Source: FACHB-1406 sp034189065 (GTDB lineage: Bacteria > Cyanobacteriota > Cyanobacteriia > Cyanobacteriales > Spirulinaceae). Taken from it: a DNA stretch of 64,000 nucleotides. The notes beneath the pieces are model-generated. The model was not told where the DNA came from, searched no databases, and saw only the letters and a list, made by a program, of their open reading frames with translations. The stretch spans positions 15,650 to 79,649 of the forward strand of contig JAXHVQ010000008.1 of the NCBI GenBank assembly GCA_034189065.1, in the 5' to 3' direction. Positions 35,157 through 43,950 of this stretch are shown piece after piece; positions within the stretch are counted from its first letter, which is position 1; each line of letters starts with the position of its first letter. The position numbers were made by a program, and so were the translations under genes.

Positions 35157-35564
35157 TTGCGTTTGCTGGGAACTTCCCCCGTACAAATGAATTGTTTTCG
35201 GACTCTACTTATTGGGCATCGCTGCCGCCGTTTTCAGACGACACCCGAGTGGGTGCGTCGAGCAATAAGTAGCTCTGAACCCGAAGTTCGATTTCAACAA
35301 GACCATAAAATTCCACGTACCCGAGGAGGAAGTAACGAACTCGACAATTTACAGCCCTTATGTGACGAGTGTAACAATTTTTAAAGTACATCCTGTCGCG
35401 GATGCCAGCTCGAGTGCCAACGATGTAGCTGGGCTTTTCCAGAATACTTTGCTCCCCTTCGCCTCTCTTCAGAAAGTATTACGAAGCTTAGGCGTTATGC
35501 AGCTAGAACTGGCGAAGATCCCCACGAGCTATTGAACCGAATTATCGGCGATTTTTTTACATAA
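35157..35564 (+). pseudogene. HNH endonuclease remnant with in-frame stop
   Basis: The first part (best start ATG 35187, stop 35382-35384) carries a clear HNH signature, QDHKIPRTRGGSNELDNLQP followed by LCDECNNF, as in McrA/group I intron-type HNH enzymes. It is too short for a full enzyme. In the same frame, after a TAA, the sequence stays open for 59 more codons (CRGCQLECQRCSWAFPEYF, later LRRYAARTGEDPHELLNRII) to a stop at 35562-35564 and has two further CxxC pairs but no start codon. A nonsense mutation in one longer zinc-containing gene explains both parts, though chance cannot be excluded. Confidence 0.55.
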
Positions 35565-35625
35565 TTTCAGTCGCTTAACCGCGTTTAAATCCTAGTGCGA
35601 GTAAAGATCCGACCTAACACCGAAC

Positions 35626-36546
35626 TCACTGCGCTAAATCATTGTAAACAATTTGCAAAAACTGCTCTGGTTTCAAAAACCCCTGACCCCAAACCGGATC
35701 GAAATCCGCCGTTGGGTTAGAAGCAATAAACTCCTCCATTGACATCCCTTGCTCGATGGCTGCCTTGACGCGATCGTGCACTGCCTTTAACATCTCTAAG
35801 TACACCATCAGTTCCTCTTGATTGGAAAGAGGGCCGTGACCTGGAATAATCTGAGTTTCTTCGTCAACAAAGGCCAACATCCCCTCTACTGCTGAGATTG
35901 TACCCTCAAGGGAACCGCCGCTTTCGACATCAATATAGGGATAAGAACCGTTAAAATAAGTATCGCCCGCGTGGACGACATTCGCCTCTTTGAAGTGAAT
36001 AATCGAGTCGCCATCGGTATGTGCGGCATCCACATGAAACGCTTCAATGGTCTCGCCATTGAGATGAAACGTCACCGTATCATTAAAAGTAATAACCGGC
36101 AGCGCTGCATCTGGGGAAGCGGGAAATTCTCGATTTAAAACCTCCGAAAATTGTCCGGCACTCATGCGCTTTCGCACGTTGTCGTGAGCGACAATGACAA
36201 CTCCTGCCTCGCCTAAATTTTCATTCCCTCCCGTATGGTCGAAGTGCCAGTGAGTATTAATGAGAAAGCGCACGGGTTCGTCGCTAATTTCGCCCAAAGC
36301 ATCGAAAATTTTCTCTGTTAGAGGGGCAAATTGGTCGTCGATGAGAAAAATCCCATCCTCGCCCGCAGAAACGCCAATATTTCCTCCCTCCCCTACCAAC
36401 ATATAAATCCCATCGCCCAGGGGAAGCGTTTCAATTTGAACCTCATCAAAGTCCCGAAATTGGCTAAAAGCCGGCATTGTAAATGCGATCGCGCTCGAAA
36501 TTGCAACCAAGGCGCTAAAACGATTGACCCAAGGAATAGACATCAT
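35626..36546 (-). CDS. Exported metallo-beta-lactamase-fold hydrolase
   Basis: 306 residues with a signal peptide (residues 1-28, cleavage near AFS). Zinc ligands: NTHWHFDHTGG (HxHxDH motif), the third His in AAHTDGDS, Asp in HAGDTYFNG and the final His in IPGHGPLS. This is the layout of periplasmic MBL enzymes near the B1/B2 lactamases and quinoprotein-relay hydrolases. Substrate unknown. Confidence 0.88.
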   Translation of the reverse strand: MMSIPWVNRFSALVAISSAIAFTMPAFSQFRDFDEVQIETLPLGDGIYMLVGEGGNIGVSAGEDGIFLIDDQFAPLTEKIFDALGEISDEPVRFLINTHWHFDHTGGNENLGEAGVVIVAHDNVRKRMSAGQFSEVLNREFPASPDAALPVITFNDTVTFHLNGETIEAFHVDAAHTDGDSIIHFKEANVVHAGDTYFNGSYPYIDVESGGSLEGTISAVEGMLAFVDEETQIIPGHGPLSNQEELMVYLEMLKAVHDRVKAAIEQGMSMEEFIASNPTADFDPVWGQGFLKPEQFLQIVYNDLAQ

Positions 36547-36615
36547 AAGATTTAGAGCGACGCAATCTCCTTACTATTGCATATTGCTGCACCCTGCGAT
36601 CGCCTACACCCTCTC

Positions 36616-36897
36616 TTATTCTTCCCTGGGTTCGCAGCCAATGCCATCCCGGTTGCCATCGAGTCGATGGGGATCGGGAGGACGAACGGTGAAGTTTTTT
36701 TGCTTAATATCGCTACAATCTAAATCCGGTCCCAAAGGAGGAATGCAAAAATCGGGATAGGCTGCATCGCACCTCCCAGCTTGGGTTTGGTAATTGGCGC
36801 GTGCGGATCGAGGCTGTTCTTGCTGCATCGGAATGAAAACAGCTAACGCGATCGCGCCGCCGAGTAAAGCAAGAAAGGGAGGAGAATTGTCTGCCAT
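36616..36897 (-). CDS. Excalibur-type calcium-binding domain protein
   Basis: 93 residues from the ATG at 36897 (the frame is open 45 bases further). One membrane segment (FLALLGGAIALAVFIP), then CDAAYPDFCIPPLGPDLDCS and HRLDGNRDGIGCE. The D-N-R-D-G-I-G-C loop is the excalibur Ca-binding motif with four conserved Cys, as found at the end of some secreted nucleases. The nuclease part is absent; the protein looks complete as a small anchored domain. Confidence 0.8.
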   Translation of the reverse strand: MADNSPPFLALLGGAIALAVFIPMQQEQPRSARANYQTQAGRCDAAYPDFCIPPLGPDLDCSDIKQKNFTVRPPDPHRLDGNRDGIGCEPREE

Positions 36898-37044
36898 TTC
36901 AGTAACCCGTAAACAGTAAATCGTCAACAGCGATCGCAGCAACGTAAATTAATTTTATGGCACAACTGACGCAAATTCGCTCTCAGACCCGAAATTTCTA
37001 GATTCGGGCGTGTAGTCCCCTAAAAAATTATAGACCGCCACTTT

Positions 37045-38160
37045 ATGAGTTCTAGCGAACCTACTATCAAACGCTTTCCCTGTCCCCAATGCGGTGCTGA
37101 AGCCACTTTTAACCCCCAAGTGGGGAAACTTAAGTGCGATTACTGCGGTTGGGAAGACGAAATTCCGCAAACCGCCGCTCTTGTGGAGGAAAACTCTTAC
37201 GAACAGTATCTCAATACTAACCATACTCGCCTCGAAACTCTCTCTTCAACGGCCCTCGAGGTAAGCTGCAACAACTGCGGGGCTAGCATTACCTTTGAAC
37301 CGCCGCAAGTTGCCGGTCAATGTCCGTTTTGCGCGGCTGCCATCGTCTCCCAACCCCAACTCGCCGATCCCACATTAGCACCTCAAGGGATCGTTCCTTT
37401 TGCCCTCGGTCGCCGGGACGCGAGAAAGCATTTACAAAAGTGGATCGATTCGCGCCGATTTGCACCGAGTGCCTTAAAAGATTTAGCCCAACAGGAAAAG
37501 ATTCAAGGCGTGTATCTCCCTTTTTGGACTTACGACGCTCAAACCCACAGTCATTATACTGGCGATCGCGGCGACTATTATTATGTCACCGAAACCTATA
37601 CTGAGACTAACGCTGAGGGGGAAGAGGAAACCAACACTCGCGAAGTTCGGCATACGCGCTGGCATTCTACGTCGGGACGGGTATCGCGCTTTTTTGACGA
37701 TATTTTGGTTCCGGCAACGAAGTTGGTTGATTTGAGTCGTTTGAGGGCGTTGGAACCGTGGCATCTCCAGGACTCTTTACGTCCCTACGAGCCCTCATAT
37801 TTAGCGGGATTTGAGGCACAGCGATCGCAAGTTTCTCTCAAAGAGGGGTTTGCCACCGCTAAAAGTGCGATGGCGGCTCAAATTCACATTGATGTAAAAC
37901 GCGATATCGGCGGCGACGAACAGCGCGTTGGCAATATTTCTACTTCCTACAGTGCCATTACCTTTAAGCCGATTTTACTGCCGGTATGGTTGACTTCCTA
38001 CCGTTACAATAACCAACAATATCAAGTTCTCATTAACGCGCGTACCGGCGAAATTCAAGGCGATCGCCCCTATAGTAAGCTTAAGATTACCCTAGCCGTC
38101 ATCGGCGGAATTTTGGCTGCGGCTTTGATTATAGGGTTAATCGCCTTCTTATCCCGATAA
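37045..38160 (+). CDS. Zinc-ribbon membrane protein of unknown function
   Basis: 371 residues. Two zinc ribbons at the N-terminus (FPCPQCGAEA...CDYCGWED and VSCNNCGASI...CPFCAAAI), a long central domain with GVYLPFWTYDAQTHSHYTGD and a repeated Tyr/Thr/Glu stretch, and a C-terminal membrane segment (ITLAVIGGILAAALIIGLIAFL). Similar proteins occur widely as 'TFIIB-type zinc finger' or 'replication restart PriA-like' annotations, which rest only on the zinc ribbon. Function not known. Confidence 0.75.
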   Translation: MSSSEPTIKRFPCPQCGAEATFNPQVGKLKCDYCGWEDEIPQTAALVEENSYEQYLNTNHTRLETLSSTALEVSCNNCGASITFEPPQVAGQCPFCAAAIVSQPQLADPTLAPQGIVPFALGRRDARKHLQKWIDSRRFAPSALKDLAQQEKIQGVYLPFWTYDAQTHSHYTGDRGDYYYVTETYTETNAEGEEETNTREVRHTRWHSTSGRVSRFFDDILVPATKLVDLSRLRALEPWHLQDSLRPYEPSYLAGFEAQRSQVSLKEGFATAKSAMAAQIHIDVKRDIGGDEQRVGNISTSYSAITFKPILLPVWLTSYRYNNQQYQVLINARTGEIQGDRPYSKLKITLAVIGGILAAALIIGLIAFLSR

Positions 38161-38278
38161 GACCAACAACGTTCTGAAAAGAGAAGCAATTCAAAGGATT
38201 CGGGGTTGTGAAAATGCACTTCCCCGACCATAATAATTAATTGCTGAATTCGTCATTATTTAACTCACTGCCTTCAGA

Positions 38279-39088
38279 ATGCCCGTTCCTTTTAGCAATT
38301 CTCGCATTCGACTTCCACAAGGACAAATTTTTTGGCGCGAAATCGGTCGCCATACCACTCCCGTCGTATTTTTGCACGGTTCGGGTCGCGACGGCAGTCA
38401 ATGGATTCCCGTTCTCGAACGTTTGGGCGAAACGCACCATTGTTTGGCTTTAGATTTGTTAGGATTTGGGGATTCGGAATATCCGATCGCGCACTGCTCG
38501 ATTCAATTATTGGTGGAAAGTTTGGCGAGTTATGCGGACGCGCTGCACCTGGAACAAGTTGATTTGGTGGGCCATTCTCTGGGAGGATGGGTTGCGGCGA
38601 GTTATGCTTTGCAACATCCCGAACGAGTGAGGCGATTGGTTTTGTTTTCGCCGTTGGGGGTAGAAGGAACCGGAAAAGCTCCCTTTCAACGGTGGGAGAA
38701 ACGGTTAGTCAGTCCGTTTCCCCTTTGGGTGTGGGTATTGCGATCGCTTCGTCCTTTGGCTAAATTGTTGGGGTGGAAGGAAAAAATTGACAAACTTTTG
38801 ACCCGACGCGAACAATTGCTAAAATGTCCCATAACTTGCGACTTATTATTGCGTCGTTCGGACCGAGAAATTCAAGGCGAACTTCTCGATAATCGTTTAG
38901 AGTTTATTCAAGTTCCCACTCTCGTTATTCAAGGGAAAGAGGACGAATCGATTAATCTGTCTCGCGCTCAAACCTACGCTGCACTCATTCCCGAAGCCAA
39001 ACTGTGCCTCATTCCTGGCGAAAAGGGGAATCTTCCCGAAACGGCTTGCGATCGCGCTGTGTTTGAAATTCAACAGTTTCTTTTATAA
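38279..39088 (+). CDS. Alpha/beta-hydrolase, catalytic His possibly lost
   Basis: 269 residues. Oxyanion HGSGRDGSQW, nucleophile elbow VGHSLGGWVAASY and the acid region VIQGKEDESI are standard. The usual His near the C-terminus (GAGHLPHLE-like) is replaced here: LIPGEKGNLPETACDRAVF has Asn where His is expected, and I see no other His after the acid residue. It may be inactive, use a displaced His, or have a different role. Start ATG at 38279. Confidence 0.82.
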   Translation: MPVPFSNSRIRLPQGQIFWREIGRHTTPVVFLHGSGRDGSQWIPVLERLGETHHCLALDLLGFGDSEYPIAHCSIQLLVESLASYADALHLEQVDLVGHSLGGWVAASYALQHPERVRRLVLFSPLGVEGTGKAPFQRWEKRLVSPFPLWVWVLRSLRPLAKLLGWKEKIDKLLTRREQLLKCPITCDLLLRRSDREIQGELLDNRLEFIQVPTLVIQGKEDESINLSRAQTYAALIPEAKLCLIPGEKGNLPETACDRAVFEIQQFLL

Positions 39089-39109
39089 GTAAAAAGCTTA
39101 GTTCGTAGT

Positions 39110-39154
39110 AGGGACTTTAGTCCCTGTCCTTCCGCAGTAGGGACTTTAGTCCCT
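39110..39154. repeat. Two copies of a 16-bp palindrome AGGGACTTTAGTCCCT
   Basis: Near-palindromic hairpins at 39110-39125 and 39139-39154, 29 bases apart, with flanking CCGCAGT. They lie between the hydrolase and the first retropepsin-like gene and resemble a different small dispersed repeat from the GTTCAATTGAAC family. Confidence 0.85.
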
Positions 39155-39205
39155 GCCCTTCGGAAAATCTGCCATATTTAAGGTAGAGTGACTCAAGATA
39201 GAACC

Positions 39206-39649
39206 ATGCAATCGAGCGATAATGTTTCAATGGGCAGAATCATCACCACTTTAACCCTTACCAATCGCGCAGACCAAGCTGTAGCGGAACGAGGATTCAT
39301 TCGGTTCGACCAAATTCGCTCCGCTACATTAAATAATGTTTTAGTCGATACAGGTGCAACGACACTCTGTTTGCCTGCTGCTACAATTGCTCAATTAGGA
39401 TTACAACTCCTTAAAGAAGTGGATGTGGAAACGGCAAACGGCATTGGAAAAGCGAAAATCTTTCAAGATGCTAAAATTTCATTGCTCGGACGGGAAGGAA
39501 CCTTTGAGTGTTTGGAACTTCCAGGAGGAAGTAATCCTTTACTCGGTGTCATCCCATTAGAAGCGTTGGGAATTGAATTAGATTTAAAAAATCAACAGTT
39601 GGTTGTCCTGCCAATTAGTCCGAGTCAAACTTATCTCACAATTTTATAA
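39206..39649 (+). CDS. Retropepsin-like aspartic protease, copy 1
   Basis: 147 residues from the ATG at 39206. LVDTGATTLCLPAATIAQLG is the active-site Asp motif (D-T-G) of single-domain, dimeric aspartic proteases, followed by the flap region and a hydrophobic LLGVIPLEALGIELD segment that closes the fold. Small retropepsin-like proteins like this are common in cyanobacteria; substrates are unknown. Nearly identical to the next gene. Confidence 0.85.
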   Translation: MQSSDNVSMGRIITTLTLTNRADQAVAERGFIRFDQIRSATLNNVLVDTGATTLCLPAATIAQLGLQLLKEVDVETANGIGKAKIFQDAKISLLGREGTFECLELPGGSNPLLGVIPLEALGIELDLKNQQLVVLPISPSQTYLTIL

Positions 39650-39791
39650 CGATGCAAGGGCAGCTCAATCTCTTTTTTTGCGCCTGTCCTAGTCGCGATC
39701 GCGTTAATTTTAGAACATTCCACAACTTCACAACTTCGCGCACCCTCGGAAAATCTGCCATATTTAAGGTAGAGTAACTCAAGATAGAACT

Positions 39792-40235
39792 ATGCAATCG
39801 GTCGATAATATTTCAATGGGCAGAATCATCACCACTTTAACCGTTACCAATCGTCTAGACCAAGGCTTAGCGGAACGAGGATTCATTCGGTTCGACCAAA
39901 TTCGCTCCGCTACGTTGAATGATGTTTTAGTCGATACAGGTGCAACAACACTCTGTTTGCCTGCTGCTACAATTGCTCGAGTAGGATTACAACTCCTTAA
40001 AGAAGTGGATGTAGAAACAGCAAACGGCATTGGAAAAGCGAAAATCTTTCAAGATGCTAAAATCTCACTGCTCGGACGGGAAGGAACCTTTGAATGCTTG
40101 GAAATTCCAGGAGGAAGTAATCCTTTACTCGGTGTCATCCCGTTAGAAGCGTTGGGCATTGAATTAGATTTAAAAAATCAACAGTTGGTTGTCTTGCCTA
40201 TTAGCCCAAATCAAACGTATCTTACAATCTTATAG
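39792..40235 (+). CDS. Retropepsin-like aspartic protease, tandem duplicate
   Basis: 147 residues, differing from the upstream copy at only about a dozen positions. The DNA duplication includes the 45 bases before the start (cggaaaatctgccatattta at both 39161 and 39747), with an offset of 586 bases, so promoter and gene were copied together. The DTGATTL motif is intact in both. Confidence 0.85.
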   Translation: MQSVDNISMGRIITTLTVTNRLDQGLAERGFIRFDQIRSATLNDVLVDTGATTLCLPAATIARVGLQLLKEVDVETANGIGKAKIFQDAKISLLGREGTFECLEIPGGSNPLLGVIPLEALGIELDLKNQQLVVLPISPNQTYLTIL

Positions 40236-40250
40236 CATCTTTGCAGTTTA

Positions 40251-40880
40251 ATGTCAATTCGATTATTTTCTTTGGGCGGAATTGTTTTAATTCCCCTATG
40301 TATATTTTCCTTAGTCGCCATCGCGCTAATTTTAGAGCGACTTTATTTTTGGTGGCGAATTCAAAGGCAGCAAGAGCCGGTCATTCGAGAATTTCTTCTG
40401 CGCTACCCGGAAGACCCCCAAGGGGCAATTTCCATATTAGAAAAGAATGAAAATGTACCCCTCGCACGCATTTTTTTAGCCCCATTGGAGCTCAAAGACC
40501 CAACTCCAGAAGATTTTAGTCTCGCCCTCGAAAGTGCAGCACAAGCTGAAATTCTGTTACTCAAACGTTTTAACACATTATTAGAGACAATTATTGCCGT
40601 TTCTCCTTTATTAGGTCTGCTCGGAACTATCCTCGGACTCATCGAAGCCTTTTCCGCGTTGAAATTAGGCGATGTTGGCGGCACAGATACCGCACAAGTT
40701 AGCTTTGGAATTAGCGATGCGCTGGTTACGACGGCAGTCGGTCTAATTGTCGCAATTTTTACGCTTTTATTCGCTAATTTATTTCGCGGTCTCTATCGCC
40801 GTCAGTTAGCATTAATTCAAAGATACGGGGGACAATTTGAATTGTTTTATCGGCATTTTTACTATCATTCGAGATTCTAA
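40251..40880 (+). CDS. exbB: MotA/TolQ/ExbB proton channel family protein
   Basis: 209 residues with three membrane segments (VLIPLCIFSLVAIALILERL; LLETIIAVSPLLGLLGTILG; SDALVTTAVGLIVAIFTLLF). VSPLLGLLGTILGLIEAF is the family signature. ExbB normally works with ExbD and TonB to energise outer-membrane transporters, but no ExbD follows; the next 320 bases hold no gene. It starts 15 bases after the duplicated protease. Confidence 0.88.
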   Translation: MSIRLFSLGGIVLIPLCIFSLVAIALILERLYFWWRIQRQQEPVIREFLLRYPEDPQGAISILEKNENVPLARIFLAPLELKDPTPEDFSLALESAAQAEILLLKRFNTLLETIIAVSPLLGLLGTILGLIEAFSALKLGDVGGTDTAQVSFGISDALVTTAVGLIVAIFTLLFANLFRGLYRRQLALIQRYGGQFELFYRHFYYHSRF

Positions 40881-41201
40881 ACTGTGCTATTAAGCAAGCC
40901 TTAGCCATTATTAAGTCCCTCGCCAAAATTAGTTGCATATAGCGACTCTTGAGGACTAAAGCACAGTGGGAGTTCTGGGCGGGTGTCAGGAGTAATCTAT
41001 TTTGTGTAAGTGCTTAGGACGTGGGGGAAAAGTTTGCCTGCTTCCAATAAATGATAAATGACAGATGACAAATGACAAACAGTCAAAAATCCAGAGTGTA
41101 TAATTGTGGTGCTTGAGGAACATATTGCAATTTGGCATCAAGCTAGAATTGAAGACTTGACATCGAACAGCCGCAAATCCACTTACACTCAGGGGAGTTT
41201 T
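40881..41201. other. Gene-free gap with AATGACA units
   Basis: 320 bases between exbB and the DUF1997 gene with no ExbD or other gene visible. 41048-41082 contains aatgataaatgacagatgac-type heptads. Confidence 0.5.
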
Positions 41202-41921
41202 ATGCGCGATCGCCAGCAAAGCCCGTTATCCGATACCCAACCTAATGAAGAATCGTTGATTATCGAAGCTGAGAGAACCCCAGAACAACTGGAAATGGCG
41301 AACAAAATTCCCTTTAACTTCGAGACTTGCTTCCAAGGACGGATGGGAATGTATGGCGAACTGCAACGGGTGGCAGATTATCTCGACGCTCACGAGGGTT
41401 GGTTTTGTCGCTGTGCCAAACCCATGAAAGCAGAACCCTTGGGCGAAAACGGCTATATCCTCACAATCGGACGGTTTGGCTCCTTTGGTTACGAAGTCGA
41501 ACCTAAAATGGGTGTCGTCCTCTTGCCATCCCAGGAAGGCGTATATCTCATGCACAGCGTCCCCGTTCCCGACTATACCCCCCCCGGATACGACATCGAT
41601 TATCAAGCTTCGATGACGTTGCTGGAAGTGCCTACCGAAGAAATCGACTGGGCAGTTGCGTCGAAGCAACGAGCCAAAATCGCGCAGTTTCCCTCTCTCG
41701 TAACGCAAGTCGAGTGGCAATTACAACTGCGAGTGACGGTCAATTTCCCTAAGTTTATTTACAAACTGCCTCCCTCGCTTATTCAAAATACAGGCGATCG
41801 CCTACTCGCTCAAATTGTACGCCAAATTTCGCCGCGCTTAACCTACAAAGTCCAAAGCGACTTTCACCGCAGTTTAAACTTGCCCCTGCCGCCTAAACAG
41901 TCACGCAAATTAGAAGGGTAG
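41202..41921 (+). CDS. DUF1997 protein
   Basis: 239 residues from the ATG at 41202, which has GGGGAG 5 bases upstream; the longer frame from 41106 lacks a ribosome-binding site. FRCQ-type features: FETCFQGRMGMYGELQRVADYLDAHE, later GFEVEPKMGV-like GYEVEPKMGVVLLP and PPSLIQNTGDRLLAQIVRQISPRL at the end. DUF1997 proteins are found in cyanobacteria and plastids; function unknown. No membrane segment. Confidence 0.75.
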   Translation: MRDRQQSPLSDTQPNEESLIIEAERTPEQLEMANKIPFNFETCFQGRMGMYGELQRVADYLDAHEGWFCRCAKPMKAEPLGENGYILTIGRFGSFGYEVEPKMGVVLLPSQEGVYLMHSVPVPDYTPPGYDIDYQASMTLLEVPTEEIDWAVASKQRAKIAQFPSLVTQVEWQLQLRVTVNFPKFIYKLPPSLIQNTGDRLLAQIVRQISPRLTYKVQSDFHRSLNLPLPPKQSRKLEG

Positions 41922-42068
41922 TCTTTTTTGCGATCGCGTTGAGACAAAATCCAGAATCGAGAAAATCCTCCAGTTATCGTTTAAATTGTAACTCCTTGTT
42001 AACACTTCAAATGATGCAGCCGCCTTCGTACTAAACTAAGGAACTGAAACAGGGAAATATGAGTAAAA

Positions 42069-42416
42069 TTGACATCCTCACCGCCGTAAACGGACGGTGA
42101 TTCCTAAGACTCGCGACTTAGGTTTCTGCTTCACTCACCGTTGCATACCACAGTTAAAACCATGTACTGTCTTACACAGAGTCCACAGACTTTCAACCCA
42201 TTGCAGAGTCCCGATTCCGCAAGCCCTGCGGTACGGTGCCTTAAAAAGACTTAATACTCACTGCTTGGATATTTTACCCGTACAAGCTTTTCTGCACGGA
42301 ACCCAATATATCCAGTTTTCAAGGTACGGTCTCCGCTCGCGATTGTTTTCGCGAGTCAGAACTTATACATTTTAGCAAAAACTAAAGCCGTCCTCAAAGG
42401 ACGGGGTTTCAGACCC
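42069..42416 (-). mobile_element. tnpB-less IS200/IS605-type element with omega-RNA-like right end
   Basis: On the minus strand the element ends with two stacked hairpins (42103-42122, CCTAAG/CTTAGG, and 42078-42100, TCACCG/CGGTGA) followed by GGATGTCAA, matching the right end of IS605/IS1341 elements where the omega-RNA scaffold meets its guide. The other end (42388-42404) is a GCCGTCC/GGACGGC hairpin followed by GGTTTCAGACCCA. No TnpA or TnpB coding sequence remains in the 348 bases. The bases just beyond the right end (below 42069) would be the guide if the RNA is made. Identification is from remembered features of the family. Confidence 0.7.
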
Positions 42417-42427
42417 AGGAGATTTCG

Positions 42428-43219
42428 ATGAAAGGTAAAACGCTCGAACGGCTAAACTCAAACATAGCCAAAATTCCAACGGCCGTGCTGCTCGCCTCCA
42501 TCGTTGCGATCGCCTCGTCCCAAAGCGCTCGGGCGCTTTCCTTTTTCACAGAGCGATCGGCTTTTAACAGCAACGACCGCGTGGATTGGTCGAGTTTAGG
42601 TCCAGTCCTGACACCCCCTCCAGACCCGTCTGATTTTTTACCGTTTTCTTTCTCTGCCACTTCTCAAAAGGGGTTGAATTTGGATGTGGATATTCCATTT
42701 CCGCCCCTCACCTCTGGCATCACTCCACCCTTTGTCTTCCAAACGTTACCCTCTCCCACAGGCATTCCCACCAACTTTGCTCCCGGAGATTTTATCTTAT
42801 TTACCGGACTTCAACCGGGCATTTTTCCAGCACCGGGAAATCCGGGACCGCTGACGATTACTTTCGAGCAGCCTGTTTTTGGTGCCGGAACTCAAATTGC
42901 AGTAGACGATACGCCTTTGTTTACGGGGTTTATTTCAGCTTTCGACAAAGATGATAATTTGTTGGGCGAATTTTCGGCTGAGGGAACCTCTTCCCTTGCG
43001 CTGGACAATTCAGCACTTTTCCTGGGCGTTCGCAACGATATTCCCAATATCTCGAAGATCGTTTTGAGGAGTTCGGCTCCCAATCGGGCAGTAGGGATTA
43101 ATCAGTTGAGCATCGAGCGCGCCGATGTTGGGGAACCTAATATTTCGCCTTTGGGTTGGGTTTTCGCTGCGGTGGGAGCAGGAATGGTGTTGCAAGGACG
43201 ACGAGGAGTATTTCGATAA
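42428..43219 (+). CDS. Exported protein with a sorting-signal-like tail
   Basis: 263 residues. Signal peptide (TAVLLASIVAIASSQSARAL). The body is rich in Pro, Ser and aromatic residues, with FTGLQPGIFPAPGNPGPLTI. The C-terminus has EP, a hydrophobic helix and terminal Arg residues (GWVFAAVGAGMVLQGRRGVFR), resembling PEP-CTERM sorting tails. Probably a secreted or surface protein; no similarity recognised otherwise. Its ribosome-binding site (AGGAG) lies at the edge of the IS605-type element. ATG at 42428. Confidence 0.65.
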   Translation: MKGKTLERLNSNIAKIPTAVLLASIVAIASSQSARALSFFTERSAFNSNDRVDWSSLGPVLTPPPDPSDFLPFSFSATSQKGLNLDVDIPFPPLTSGITPPFVFQTLPSPTGIPTNFAPGDFILFTGLQPGIFPAPGNPGPLTITFEQPVFGAGTQIAVDDTPLFTGFISAFDKDDNLLGEFSAEGTSSLALDNSALFLGVRNDIPNISKIVLRSSAPNRAVGINQLSIERADVGEPNISPLGWVFAAVGAGMVLQGRRGVFR

Positions 43220-43950
43220 TTCGTTGAGATTGCGCGATCGCTAGTGTAATTTACAGCCGATAAGCTAATTCACTTTGGAATAATGAACAATGAACAATTA
43301 GAGCTTGCTACACAAAGCGGCAAACCCTATTAATCAATGCGATCGAGGCGTATTAGGGTTGCTTAAAAATCAAAAATCAAAAATTAAAAATTAAAAACAA
43401 TTCCCCCCTGCTTCCCCTGCTTCCCCTGCTCCCCCTGCTTCCCCCTGCTCCCCCCGCTCCCCCTGCTCATCACAACACTATATTCAGCAAGCCCTACTTA
43501 GTGTAGTGGTGCGTTACGCTTCGCTAACAAACCCTACTAGCGTTTCAGCGCGATCGCGCCTACAAATTGGGATAAAGGGTATATGGCTGAGTCTCGCTTG
43601 CTTCTGAAACTTTAGATTCGCCGTATTTACTGAAACTTTCTGAAAAAAATCGATAGATTCTTCAAAAAGCTTGCACAACAGACCGAATACACTTAGAATG
43701 CTGAGAAAAATAGTCGTGAATCTTGGCGCTTCAAAAAAGCGGTACAGACATGACTTAAAATCCCTCGCTGCTGCTCCGTTTCCATAAACCCTCTAACCGC
43801 TCGTGCCTGAATGAGAGTGAAAGTTGTGCTTGCGGGCAATTTTGGGCGATCGCGAAAAAAAGAGTTTGAGAGTCCGGATAGAGCAGTTCCCAAACGAAGT
43901 ATGGGGATGAGTTGGAAAAACTTAGCCTGAATTGTAGGGAGGGAATAACC
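43220..43950. repeat. Long gene-free gap with CCTGCTTCCC repeats
   Basis: 730 bases with no plausible gene. 43371-43398 repeats aaaaatcaaaaatt units and 43405-43469 repeats ctgcttcccc-type decamers. A likely promoter for the following HTH gene should lie near its right end, but I cannot place it. Confidence 0.6.

Noticed and set aside
42097..42375. + strand open frame inside the IS605-type element
   Set aside because: It lies in the hairpin-rich element and reads as Cys/Arg/His-rich noise; no TnpA or TnpB likeness.
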